NCBI GenBank assembly: GCA_934630985.1
Contig: CAKTXO010000043.1
Coordinates: 1 to 11,215 of the forward strand
Source of the DNA: an uncultured Oscillospiraceae bacterium
GTDB lineage: Bacteria > Bacillota > Clostridia > Oscillospirales > Oscillospiraceae
Direction: 5' to 3'
DNA: 11,215 bases
The translations under genes and the position numbers were made by a program. The notes under the pieces are model-generated. The model searched no databases, was not told the DNA's origin, and saw nothing but the letters and a program-made list of their open reading frames with translations. Position 1 is the stretch's first letter, and every line of letters starts with the position of its first letter. Positions 6,115 to 11,215 of this stretch are shown here, in pieces.

Positions 6115-7476
6115 TCACAGCTCCTTTACCAGTTTCTTGTAGAAATCGCCCCGAACCATAAAGTTCTTGAACTGATCAAAGGCCGCGCTGGCGGGGCTCA
6201 TCAGCACCACATCCCCTGCCTTCGCCGCCGCTGCCGCCGCACGAACTGCCGGCTCAAAGCTGCCGCAGTCCGTGATTTCCAGGGCTTTAGGGTCGTACTC
6301 CGGGCAGGAAATCACCGCCTGGCGGATTTTTTCCCCGGTGGCGCCGCCCAGAAACAGCTTCTTCACATGGACGCAGATCTCCGGCCCCAGCACGTCATAG
6401 GGAATGTGCTTGTCGTAGCCCCCGGCAATGAGAATCACCTTCTCCGGGAAGCTGCGCAGACCCGCAATGGTACGGCTGGGGCTGGAGGCGATGGAATCGT
6501 TATAGAACCGCACCCCGTCCTTAACGCGCACCAGCTCAATCCGATGCTCCACACCGCCGAAGGTTCTCGCCACCTGTCGGATGGTTTCGTCACTTACCAG
6601 ACCGTCCACCATTGCGATGGCAGCCATGTAGTTTTCCACATTATGTACCCCGGGAATCAGAATCTCCGAAGTCTTCAGCACTTTTTCCCCATGGCGGCAG
6701 ATCACCCCGTCTGTCAGGCACACGTCCGCTTCCTTCTGCCGGGAGAAGAAGAGCGTCCTGCCGTTACCCCGGAAGGCGGCGGTGATGGCGTTGTCGGCGT
6801 TGAGAATCAGGATGCCGTTTTCGTCCTGGTAGCGGAAAATGTTGGTTTTCGCTTCAACGTATTCCGCCATGTCCTTGTGAATGTCCAGGTGGTTGGGTGC
6901 CAGATTGGTAATCACCGCCCGGGCGGGGCTGCGCTTCATGTCCATGAGCTGGAAGGAGCTGAGCTCCACCACCGCAAAATCCGAGGGCTTCATCTGCCGC
7001 GCCAGAGGCAGCAGGGGCGTGCCGATATTGCCCCCCAGCCAGACGGTTTTCCCCTCGGCTTTCAGCATTTCGGAGACCAGAGTGGTGGTGGTGGTTTTTC
7101 CGTCGGAGCCGGTCACCGCCAGGATGGTGCAGGGGCAGACCTCGAAGAAAACCTCCATCTCGCTGGTGACCTGAGCGCCCCGGCTGACCAGAGCCTGAAT
7201 GGCCGGATTCGCCGGGTGCATTCCCGGGGTGCGGAAAACCACGTCCGCCTCCACGCCGTCCAGGTAATCTTCCCCCACATGCAGAGCGCAGCCCGCCTTT
7301 TCCAGCTCCAGCACCTCCCCGTCCAGCTTTTCCCGGGGGGTTTTGTCACAGCCAGTGACCTGACAGCCGAAATCCAGCAGCAGCCGCACCAGAGGCCGAT
7401 TGCTGACCCCCAGACCCAACACCGCGATTTTTTTGTCCTTCAGAGAGTGAAAATACTGCGTAAACCGATCTGACAT
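6115..7476 (-). CDS. murD: UDP-N-acetylmuramoylalanine--D-glutamate ligase MurD
   Basis: MurD adds D-glutamate to UDP-MurNAc-L-Ala in the cytoplasm, using ATP, to build the peptidoglycan stem peptide. The 453-residue length is typical. The N-terminal UMP-binding Rossmann domain starts with VLGLGVSNRP. The ATP loop GSDGKTT is at 123-129, ELSSFQL near 171, NHLDIH at 195-200, and the C-terminal ligase domain has NDSIASSP and GGYDKHIPYD. The ATG at 7476 has a GAGGA ribosome binding site 7 nt upstream and a strong promoter at 7510-7538. The gene heads an operon with ispD and ispF instead of sitting in the classical mraY-murD-ftsW-murG cluster, so the division and wall cluster is evidently split in this genome. 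Confidence 0.98.
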   Translation of the reverse strand: MSDRFTQYFHSLKDKKIAVLGLGVSNRPLVRLLLDFGCQVTGCDKTPREKLDGEVLELEKAGCALHVGEDYLDGVEADVVFRTPGMHPANPAIQALVSRGAQVTSEMEVFFEVCPCTILAVTGSDGKTTTTTLVSEMLKAEGKTVWLGGNIGTPLLPLARQMKPSDFAVVELSSFQLMDMKRSPARAVITNLAPNHLDIHKDMAEYVEAKTNIFRYQDENGILILNADNAITAAFRGNGRTLFFSRQKEADVCLTDGVICRHGEKVLKTSEILIPGVHNVENYMAAIAMVDGLVSDETIRQVARTFGGVEHRIELVRVKDGVRFYNDSIASSPSRTIAGLRSFPEKVILIAGGYDKHIPYDVLGPEICVHVKKLFLGGATGEKIRQAVISCPEYDPKALEITDCGSFEPAVRAAAAAAKAGDVVLMSPASAAFDQFKNFMVRGDFYKKLVKEL

Positions 7477-7509
7477 TTGTCATTCCTCGCTTAATCATAG
7501 ATTACCTAC

Positions 7510-7538
7510 AGTATAGCGACTTCCAAAAGATTTTTCAA
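7510..7538 (-). promoter_or_regulatory. Sigma-70/SigA promoter of murD-ispD-ispF
   Basis: The minus strand shows -35 TTGAAA (7538-7533) and -10 TATACT (7515-7510) with 17 bp between them. The expected start is near 7503, giving a leader of about 27 nt with the GAGGA ribosome binding site. Its -35 box is 6 bp from the -35 box of the divergent rnpB promoter. Confidence 0.82.
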
Positions 7539-7544
7539 GGGGAT

Positions 7545-7573
7545 TTGACAATTCGGCCTTCATGGGTTACAAT
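7545..7573 (+). promoter_or_regulatory. Sigma-70/SigA promoter of rnpB
   Basis: A perfect -35 TTGACA (7545-7550), 17 bp, and -10 TACAAT (7568-7573). The start expected about 7 nt on, near 7580, coincides with the beginning of the P1 helix of RNase P RNA, so promoter and RNA annotation support each other. Confidence 0.9.
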
Positions 7574-7578
7574 ATCCC

Positions 7579-7921
7579 CGCGACCAGGTCGGACAGCCGC
7601 GGACGCAAGCCGAAAGGCTGCGGATGAGGAAAGTCCGGGCTCCACAGGGCAGGGATAACGGGTAACGCCCGCCGAGGGTAACCTCAGGACAAGTGCAACA
7701 GAGAGATGTAGCCGGGTTTCCCGGTCATAGTGAAAAGGTGCGGTAAGAGCGCACCCGCCCCATGGAGACATGTGGGTGCTGTAAACTCTATCCCGGAGCA
7801 ACGCCGTGGAGGGACATAGGTTCGCCCGACCGTCCCGAGGAGGCGGCTTGATCCCGCGGGCAACCGCGGGGCTAGATAGATGGCTGTCAAGACAGAACCC
7901 GGCTTATAGACCTGCGTTGCC
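7579..7921 (+). ncRNA. rnpB: RNase P RNA
   Basis: This is the catalytic RNA of ribonuclease P, which cleaves 5' leaders from pre-tRNA. The conserved core is plain: GAGGAAAGTCCGGGCTCC at 7626-7643 (5' half of the P4 region), ACAGGGCAGGGATAACGG, GTGCAACAGAGAGATGTAGCC near 7691-7711, GGTAAGAGCGCACC near 7742, CGGAGCAACGCC near 7795, AGATAGATGGCTGTC and ACAGAACCCGGCTTATAG at 7892-7909 (3' half of P4). Bases 7580-7590 pair with 7909-7920 to close P1. The overall form looks like the ancestral type A and not the Bacillus type B, but I could not fold it rigorously. It has its own consensus promoter and a perfect hairpin terminator. It is the only plus-strand gene in the window. Confidence 0.97.
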
Positions 7922-7956
7922 AAAAAGCACCCCATCATACCGATGGGGTGCTTTTT
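7922..7956 (+). terminator. rnpB intrinsic terminator
   Basis: A perfect 15-bp stem, AAAAAGCACCCCATC (7922-7936) with GATGGGGTGCTTTTT (7942-7956), around a 5-nt loop, begins directly after the RNase P RNA 3' end. The A-tract and T-tract make it potentially bidirectional. Confidence 0.95.
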
Positions 7957-8080
7957 ACGTTATTCACTCTTTACTGTTCACTATTCACATGCCATGTTCA
8001 AAATACCGTGGCATCTACAATAGAGGAAGTAGGGGGCGGCCATTGGCCGCCCCCTTTTTCTGCACCGAAATAAACGCATC
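7957..8080. other. Gene-free spacer with a small hairpin, between rnpB and the repeat block
   Basis: No coding region is supported here. The stretch contains ATGCCATG (7989-7996) that can pair, with one G-U, with CGTGGCAT (8008-8015), then a -10-like TACAAT at 8017-8022, and then the strong hairpin at 8031-8059 listed separately. No good -35 box stands 16-18 bp before the TACAAT. Confidence 0.5.
8031..8059 (+). terminator. Second strong terminator-like hairpin downstream of rnpB
   Basis: A perfect 11-bp GC-rich stem (AGGGGGCGGCC with GGCCGCCCCCT) around ATT is followed on the plus strand by TTTTTC. It stands about 75 bp past the rnpB terminator with no gene between. It may be a fail-safe terminator, or the end of a short unannotated transcript. 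Confidence 0.8.
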
Positions 8081-8116
8081 TCATTGCGAGCCTACACGCA
8101 CACTGGCGTGGCCCCT
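8081..8116 (-). repeat. GCAATGACA hairpin unit, copy C
   Basis: On the minus strand the unit reads GGGGCCACGCCAGTGTGCG, then a diverged inner stem, then GCTCGCAATGA. The hairpin is less perfect than in the other copies. It forms the left end of the 8081-8435 element. Confidence 0.7.
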
Positions 8117-8131
8117 TGGTCACAATCCGTT

Positions 8132-8280
8132 CTCCCTTGGCTCCCACTATGGGGGAGCTGTCACGAAGTGACTGAGAGGGTAAATATCGCCCTCTCCGCC
8201 CCAACCGGGCTCCTCTCCTATAGGGCGAGGCAAGTGGCCCTCATCCGTCTCGCGCTTGCGGGGGACGCGCGAGCCACCTT
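8132..8280. repeat. Cluster of small hairpins inside the 8081-8435 element
   Basis: Four stems follow one another: CTCCCACTATGGGGGAG (8141-8157), GTCAC-GAA-GTGAC (8160-8172), GAGAGGG/CCCTCTC (8174-8196), and CTCGCGC/GCGCGAG (8249-8273), the last enclosed by AAGTGGC and GCCACCTT. Such dense pairing suggests a structured transcript or a folded DNA element. No reading frame with a ribosome binding site crosses it. Confidence 0.6.
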
Positions 8281-8292
8281 TACATTATGGAG

Positions 8293-8311
8293 CAATTGCC
8301 ACTGGCAATTG
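8293..8311. repeat. Perfect 8-bp inverted repeat CAATTGCC-ACT-GGCAATTG
   Basis: Two exact 8-bp arms are separated by 3 bp within the element at 8081-8435. There is no U-tract, so it is not a terminator. It might be an operator-like site or one more hairpin of the element. Confidence 0.6.
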
Positions 8312-8395
8312 TTAGATTTTGATTCGCTGCGCGGAGCACCACCCCGGAGGGAAAAGCTTTGGGTACGGATTGTGACCGGAGGGAATCCTTGGAAA

Positions 8396-8435
8396 GGGCC
8401 ACACCAGTGACATCGGTCACTGGTTCGCAATGACA
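8396..8435 (+). repeat. GCAATGACA hairpin unit, copy D
   Basis: GGGCCACA precedes the hairpin CCAGTGAC-ATCG-GTCACTGG, followed by TTCGCAATGACA. It forms the right end of the 8081-8435 element and has the same orientation as copy E. Confidence 0.8.
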
Positions 8436-8464
8436 TGTGTGATTCGGTAGTTCACGGAAAAAAA

Positions 8465-8505
8465 GGAGATTGCCACACCAGTGTGCGCACTGGTTCGCAA
8501 TGACA
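8465..8505 (+). repeat. GCAATGACA hairpin unit, copy E (solo)
   Basis: GGAGATTGCCACA precedes the palindrome CCAGTGTGCGCACTGG, followed by TTCGCAATGACA. It stands alone between copy D and the tuf terminator with no inverted partner nearby, so it may be a solo end or the remnant of a deletion. Confidence 0.8.
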
Positions 8506-8542
8506 CACATTATACCGTATCGCTCGCTACTAAATGTAAGGC

Positions 8543-8572
8543 AAAAAACGCCCCAGGCAAAAGCCTGGGGCG
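8543..8572 (-). terminator. tuf intrinsic terminator
   Basis: On the minus strand a perfect 10-bp stem (CGCCCCAGGC with GCCTGGGGCG) around TTTT is followed by six T residues, 25 bp past the tuf stop codon. Confidence 0.95.
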
Positions 8573-8597
8573 CAATTGTGTCAAAAGTGACTGAAAA

Positions 8598-9800
8598 TTA
8601 TTCAGCAACCTCGGTGACAACACCGGAACCGACGGTACGGCCGCCCTCGCGGATAGCGAAACGCAGGCCCTTCTCGATAGCGATGGGGGTGATCAGCTCA
8701 ACGTTCATAACAACGTTATCGCCGGGCATGCACATCTCAACGCCTTCGGGCAGGGAGATGATGCCGGTCACGTCAGTGGTACGGAAGTAGAACTGAGGAC
8801 GATAGTTGTTGAAGAAGGGAGTATGACGGCCGCCTTCTTCCTTGGACAGGACGTAAACCTGGCCGGAGAACTTGGTGTGAGGATGGATGGAACCGGGCTT
8901 GCAGATAACCTGGCCACGCTCCACGTTCTTCTTGTCAACACCACGCAGCAGAGCGCCGATGTTGTCGCCGGCTTCTGCGTAGTCCAGCAGCTTGTGGAAC
9001 ATCTCAATGTCGGTAACGACAGTGGGAGTCTTCTCTTCCTTCAGGCCAACGATCTCAACGGGCTCGTTCTTCTTGACGATACCACGCTCCACACGACCGG
9101 TAGCAACGGTGCCACGGCCGGAGATGGTGAACACGTCCTCAACGGGCATCAGGAAGGGCTGGTCAGCCTTACGGTCAGGAGTGGGGATATAGGAATCAAC
9201 AGCGTCCATCAGCTCCTTGATGCAAGCATACTCGGGAGCCTCGGGATCCTTGGACTCGGAAACCAGAGCGTTCAGAGCGGAACCCTTGATGATGGGGGTG
9301 TCGTCGCCGGGGAACTCGTACTCGGACAGGGTCTCGCGGACTTCCATCTCGACCAGCTCCAGCAGCTCCTCGTCGTCAACCTGATCGCACTTGTTCAGGA
9401 ACACAACGATATAGGGCACGCCGACCTGACGGGCCAGCAGCAGGTGCTCACGGGTCTGAGCCATGGGGCCGTCGGTAGCAGCGATAACCAGGATAGCGCC
9501 GTCCATCTGAGCAGCACCGGTGATCATGTTCTTGATATAGTCAGCGTGACCCGGGCAGTCAACGTGAGCGTAGTGACGCTTGTCGGTCTCGTACTCAACG
9601 TGAGCGGTGTTGATCGTGATACCACGAGCCTTCTCTTCGGGAGCCTTATCGATGGAAGCGTAGTCCTCGAAGGCGGCCTGACCCTTCAGAGCCAGATACT
9701 TGGTGATAGCGGCGGTCAGAGTGGTCTTGCCGTGGTCAACGTGGCCGATGGTGCCAATGTTAACGTGGGGCTTATTTCTCTCAAACTTCTGCTTTGCCAT
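8598..9800 (-). CDS. tuf: Elongation factor Tu
   Basis: EF-Tu is the GTPase that delivers aminoacyl-tRNA to the ribosomal A site. The 400-residue protein is full length. The G-domain motifs are intact: GHVDHGKT at 19-26, DCPGH at 81-85, NKCD at 136-139 and SAL at 174-176. The two beta-barrel domains follow, with [13 protein letters not shown] at the start of domain II. The ATG at 9800 is preceded by AGGAGG 10 nt upstream. The gene lies downstream of fusA, the classical str-operon order, but has its own promoter (9878-9906) and terminator (8543-8572), so it is probably transcribed both from fusA read-through and on its own. Its codon use is strongly biased, as expected for a very highly expressed gene. 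Confidence 0.99.
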   Translation of the reverse strand: MAKQKFERNKPHVNIGTIGHVDHGKTTLTAAITKYLALKGQAAFEDYASIDKAPEEKARGITINTAHVEYETDKRHYAHVDCPGHADYIKNMITGAAQMDGAILVIAATDGPMAQTREHLLLARQVGVPYIVVFLNKCDQVDDEELLELVEMEVRETLSEYEFPGDDTPIIKGSALNALVSESKDPEAPEYACIKELMDAVDSYIPTPDRKADQPFLMPVEDVFTISGRGTVATGRVERGIVKKNEPVEIVGLKEEKTPTVVTDIEMFHKLLDYAEAGDNIGALLRGVDKKNVERGQVICKPGSIHPHTKFSGQVYVLSKEEGGRHTPFFNNYRPQFYFRTTDVTGIISLPEGVEMCMPGDNVVMNVELITPIAIEKGLRFAIREGGRTVGSGVVTEVAE

Positions 9801-9877
9801 TTGAAATATTCCTCCTAGTTAATGATTGTAAAGTTTAATTAACAACTTAGGTTTGTGCCATCCCGCACATTGAGTAC

Positions 9878-9906
9878 ATCATACTACAATTGCCGCGGAA
9901 ACACAA
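9878..9906 (-). promoter_or_regulatory. Promoter of tuf with an AT-rich upstream tract
   Basis: On the minus strand -35 TTGTGT (9906-9901) and -10 TATGAT (9883-9878) are 17 bp apart. Directly upstream, at 9909-9925, is an AT-rich inverted repeat (GAAATTT/AAATTTC) that could serve as an UP element. The start should be near 9871, giving a leader of about 70 nt before tuf. This allows tuf to be made in excess of fusA. Confidence 0.7.
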
Positions 9907-9946
9907 GAGAAATTTTTGAAATTTCCCGGAAAATATCTGTAATTCC

Positions 9947-9968
9947 GGCGGGAAGAATTCTCCCCGCC
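9947..9968. repeat. 22-bp near-perfect palindrome after fusA
   Basis: GGCGGG and CCCGCC arms surround an AGAATTCT core, with one G-T mismatch. It begins 11 bp past the fusA stop. On neither strand is it followed by a T-tract, so it is not a standard terminator. It may protect the fusA 3' end or weaken read-through into tuf. Confidence 0.6.
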
Positions 9969-9979
9969 AAGGGATTACA

Positions 9980-11215
9980 TCAGTCTCTGCCCCGAGCCTT
10001 GATGATCTCTTCGGTCTTGGACTTGGGCAGCTCAGCGTTGTGGCTGGGCTCCATGGTGTAGTTGCCGCGGCCCTGGGTCTTGGAACGCAGGTCGGTGGCG
10101 TAACCGAACATCTCAGCCAGAGGCACGTTGGCGTCAATCTGGACGGCACCGGTACGGGTGATCTGACCCAGAATGTTGCCACGGCGGGCGGTGATGTCGC
10201 CGATGACGGTGCCCATGTACTCATCGGGCACGGTAACGGAAACCTTCATGATGGGCTCCAGGATGGCAGGATCGGCCTTCCGGCAGGCCTCCTTGAAGGC
10301 CATGGAACCGGCGATCTTGAACGCCATTTCGGAGGAGTCCACTTCGTGGTAGGAGCCGTCGAACAGGGTGACCTTCACGTCCACAACAGGGTAGCCGGCC
10401 AGAACACCGGCCTCCATAGCGCCCTGGATACCGGCGTCAACCGCAGGGATATACTCCTTGGGGATGGCACCGCCCACCACGGCGTTGATGAACTCGTAGC
10501 CCTTGCCGGGCTCGTTGGGCTCCACATGGATCTTAACGTGACCATACTGACCCTTACCGCCGGACTGACGGGCGTACTTGGTTTCCTGATCCACCGCCTT
10601 GCGGATGGTCTCCTTGTAGGAAACCTGGGGTGCGCCAACGTTGGCTTCCACCTTGAACTCACGGAGCAGACGGTCAACAATGATCTCCAGGTGCAGCTCG
10701 CCCATGCCGGCGATGATGGTCTGCCCGGTCTCCTTGTTGGTGTAGGTCCGGAAGGTGGGATCCTCTTCCGCCAGCTTGCTCAGGGCAATGCCCATCTTTT
10801 CCTGACCGGCCTTGGTCTTGGGCTCGATGGCGACCTCGATAACGGGCTCAGGGAAGACCATGGACTCCAGAATGATGGGATGATCCTCATCGCAGAAGGT
10901 ATCACCGGTGGTGGTGTTCTTCACACCCACAACGGCGGCGATATCACCGGCGTAAACCATATCAATGTCTTCCCGGTGGTTAGCGTGCATCTGCAGGATA
11001 CGACCCATACGCTCCTTGACGCCCTTGGTGCAGTTGAGCACGGAAGTGCCCTTCTCCAGGGTGCCGGAGTAGACGCGGAAGTAGCACAGCTTGCCGACAT
11101 AGGGGTCGGTGGCGATCTTGAAGGCCAGAGCGGAGAAAGGAGCCTCGTCGGAAGCGGGACGGAAGTCCTCTTCCTCGGTCTCGGGGTTCACACCCTTGAT
11201 GCCCTTCTTGTCCAG
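9980..11215 (-). CDS. fusA: Elongation factor G, C-terminal 411 codons (5' end outside window)
   Basis: EF-G is the GTPase that drives translocation on the ribosome. The frame is open to the right window edge, where it begins LDKKGIKG, so the G domain and the true start are missing. What is seen runs from domain II ([18 protein letters not shown]) through domain III ([17 protein letters not shown]) and domain IV ([10 protein letters not shown], followed by EPGKGYEF and GGAIPKEY) to domain V ([26 protein letters not shown]). It ends KARGRD with a TGA stop at 9980. A normal EF-G is about 690-700 residues, so about 285 are absent. A GTG lies in frame at 11191 but is internal. It stands upstream of tuf, as in the str operon; whether rpsL and rpsG precede it is outside the window. 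Confidence 0.98.
   Translation of the reverse strand: MDKKGIKGVNPETEEEDFRPASDEAPFSALAFKIATDPYVGKLCYFRVYSGTLEKGTSVLNCTKGVKERMGRILQMHANHREDIDMVYAGDIAAVVGVKNTTTGDTFCDEDHPIILESMVFPEPVIEVAIEPKTKAGQEKMGIALSKLAEEDPTFRTYTNKETGQTIIAGMGELHLEIIVDRLLREFKVEANVGAPQVSYKETIRKAVDQETKYARQSGGKGQYGHVKIHVEPNEPGKGYEFINAVVGGAIPKEYIPAVDAGIQGAMEAGVLAGYPVVDVKVTLFDGSYHEVDSSEMAFKIAGSMAFKEACRKADPAILEPIMKVSVTVPDEYMGTVIGDITARRGNILGQITRTGAVQIDANVPLAEMFGYATDLRSKTQGRGNYTMEPSHNAELPKSKTEEIIKARGRD

Larger units (their letters stand above)
8081..8435. mobile_element. MITE-like inverted-repeat element rich in hairpins
   Basis: This stretch of about 355 bp is bounded by oppositely oriented GCAATGACA hairpin units (copy C at 8081-8116, copy D at 8396-8435). 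The ends continue inward as an exact 13-bp inverted repeat, GGTCACAATCCGT (8118-8130) against ACGGATTGTGACC (8365-8377). The right arm has about 15 extra bases. The inside carries several hairpins and no credible ORF. With no transposase visible it would be non-autonomous. Similar motifs, such as CACGAAGTGACTGAGAGGG, are ones I recall as dispersed repeats in gut Clostridia, but I could not check this. Confidence 0.6.

Noticed and set aside
6367..7473. 368-codon open frame on the plus strand antisense to murD
   Set aside because: Its translation is rich in His, Gln and Gly and resembles no family. murD on the other strand has all its catalytic motifs.
7806..8171. Open frame on the plus strand starting inside rnpB and running into the repeats; also 7535-7801 and 7684-7938 on the minus strand
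   Set aside because: They lie on or across the RNase P RNA gene, its terminator and the repeat element, and have no ribosome binding site or family resemblance.
8084..8410. Open frames inside the 8081-8435 element (both strands)
   Set aside because: They cross several hairpins and have no ribosome binding site. The peptides look like random translation of repeat DNA, so no transposase is encoded.
4687..8505. Possible CRISPR array because of repeated palindromic units
   Set aside because: The units are irregularly spaced, occur in both orientations, vary in stem sequence, and show no regular 30-40 bp spacers or cas genes.
8823..9818. 331-codon open frame on the plus strand antisense to tuf
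   Set aside because: It arises from the biased codon use of tuf. Antisense frames of this kind over EF-Tu are a well-known artefact.
9947..9968. Palindrome after fusA as an intrinsic terminator
   Set aside because: No T-tract follows on either strand, so it is kept only as a structural repeat.

Overview
The window looks like chromosomal core DNA from a GC-rich member of the Clostridia, most likely a gut Oscillospirales/Ruminococcaceae-type bacterium. The grounds are the Gram-positive gene set (CdaA/CdaR c-di-AMP module, MEP-pathway IspD and IspF, MurD, EF-G followed by EF-Tu), strong AGGAGG-type ribosome binding sites, consensus sigma-70/SigA promoters, and intergenic hairpin repeats ending in GCAATGACA that I recall from such genomes. 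The genus assignment is inference. I found no CRISPR array, phage, transposase or defence cassette. The novelty here is in intergenic architecture and gene pairings, not in an unknown protein system.

Layout from left to right (every protein gene is on the minus strand; only rnpB is on the plus strand). (1) 1-3255: a tightly overlapped operon, cdaA - cdaR (YbbR) - RseC/SoxR-reducing-like protein - yicC (3' end outside the window), driven by a near-consensus promoter at 3227-3255. (2) 3279-4627: a two-gene unit, a DUF3343 putative Se/S carrier-like protein overlapping by 4 nt a class V aminotransferase of the cysteine desulfurase type. (3) 4628-4919: a small inverted-repeat element flanked by two exact 24-bp copies of the terminator hairpin that follows ispF. 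(4) 4920-7476: the operon murD - ispD - ispF, linking peptidoglycan precursor synthesis with isoprenoid precursor synthesis (the latter supplies undecaprenyl phosphate). (5) 7501-7956: divergent back-to-back promoters for murD and for the RNase P RNA gene rnpB, then rnpB with its perfect hairpin terminator. (6) 7957-8542: about 590 bases without a gene, holding a second strong terminator-like hairpin and a roughly 355-bp inverted-repeat element packed with hairpins, plus one extra copy of its end unit. (7) 8543-11215: tuf with its own promoter and terminator, and upstream of it the C-terminal 411 codons of fusA (5' end outside the window).

Functionally the region serves translation (EF-G, EF-Tu, RNase P), the cell envelope (MurD, isoprenoids, and c-di-AMP signalling, which in Firmicutes controls wall and osmotic homeostasis), RNA decay (YicC) and sulfur or selenium handling (cysteine desulfurase with DUF3343). 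The points most worth following up are the terminator after ispF that appears split and duplicated around an inserted element, the family of five related hairpin end units, the c-di-AMP operon that carries RseC and YicC instead of the usual glmM partner (as far as the window shows), and the murD/rnpB promoters whose -35 boxes are only 6 bp apart.
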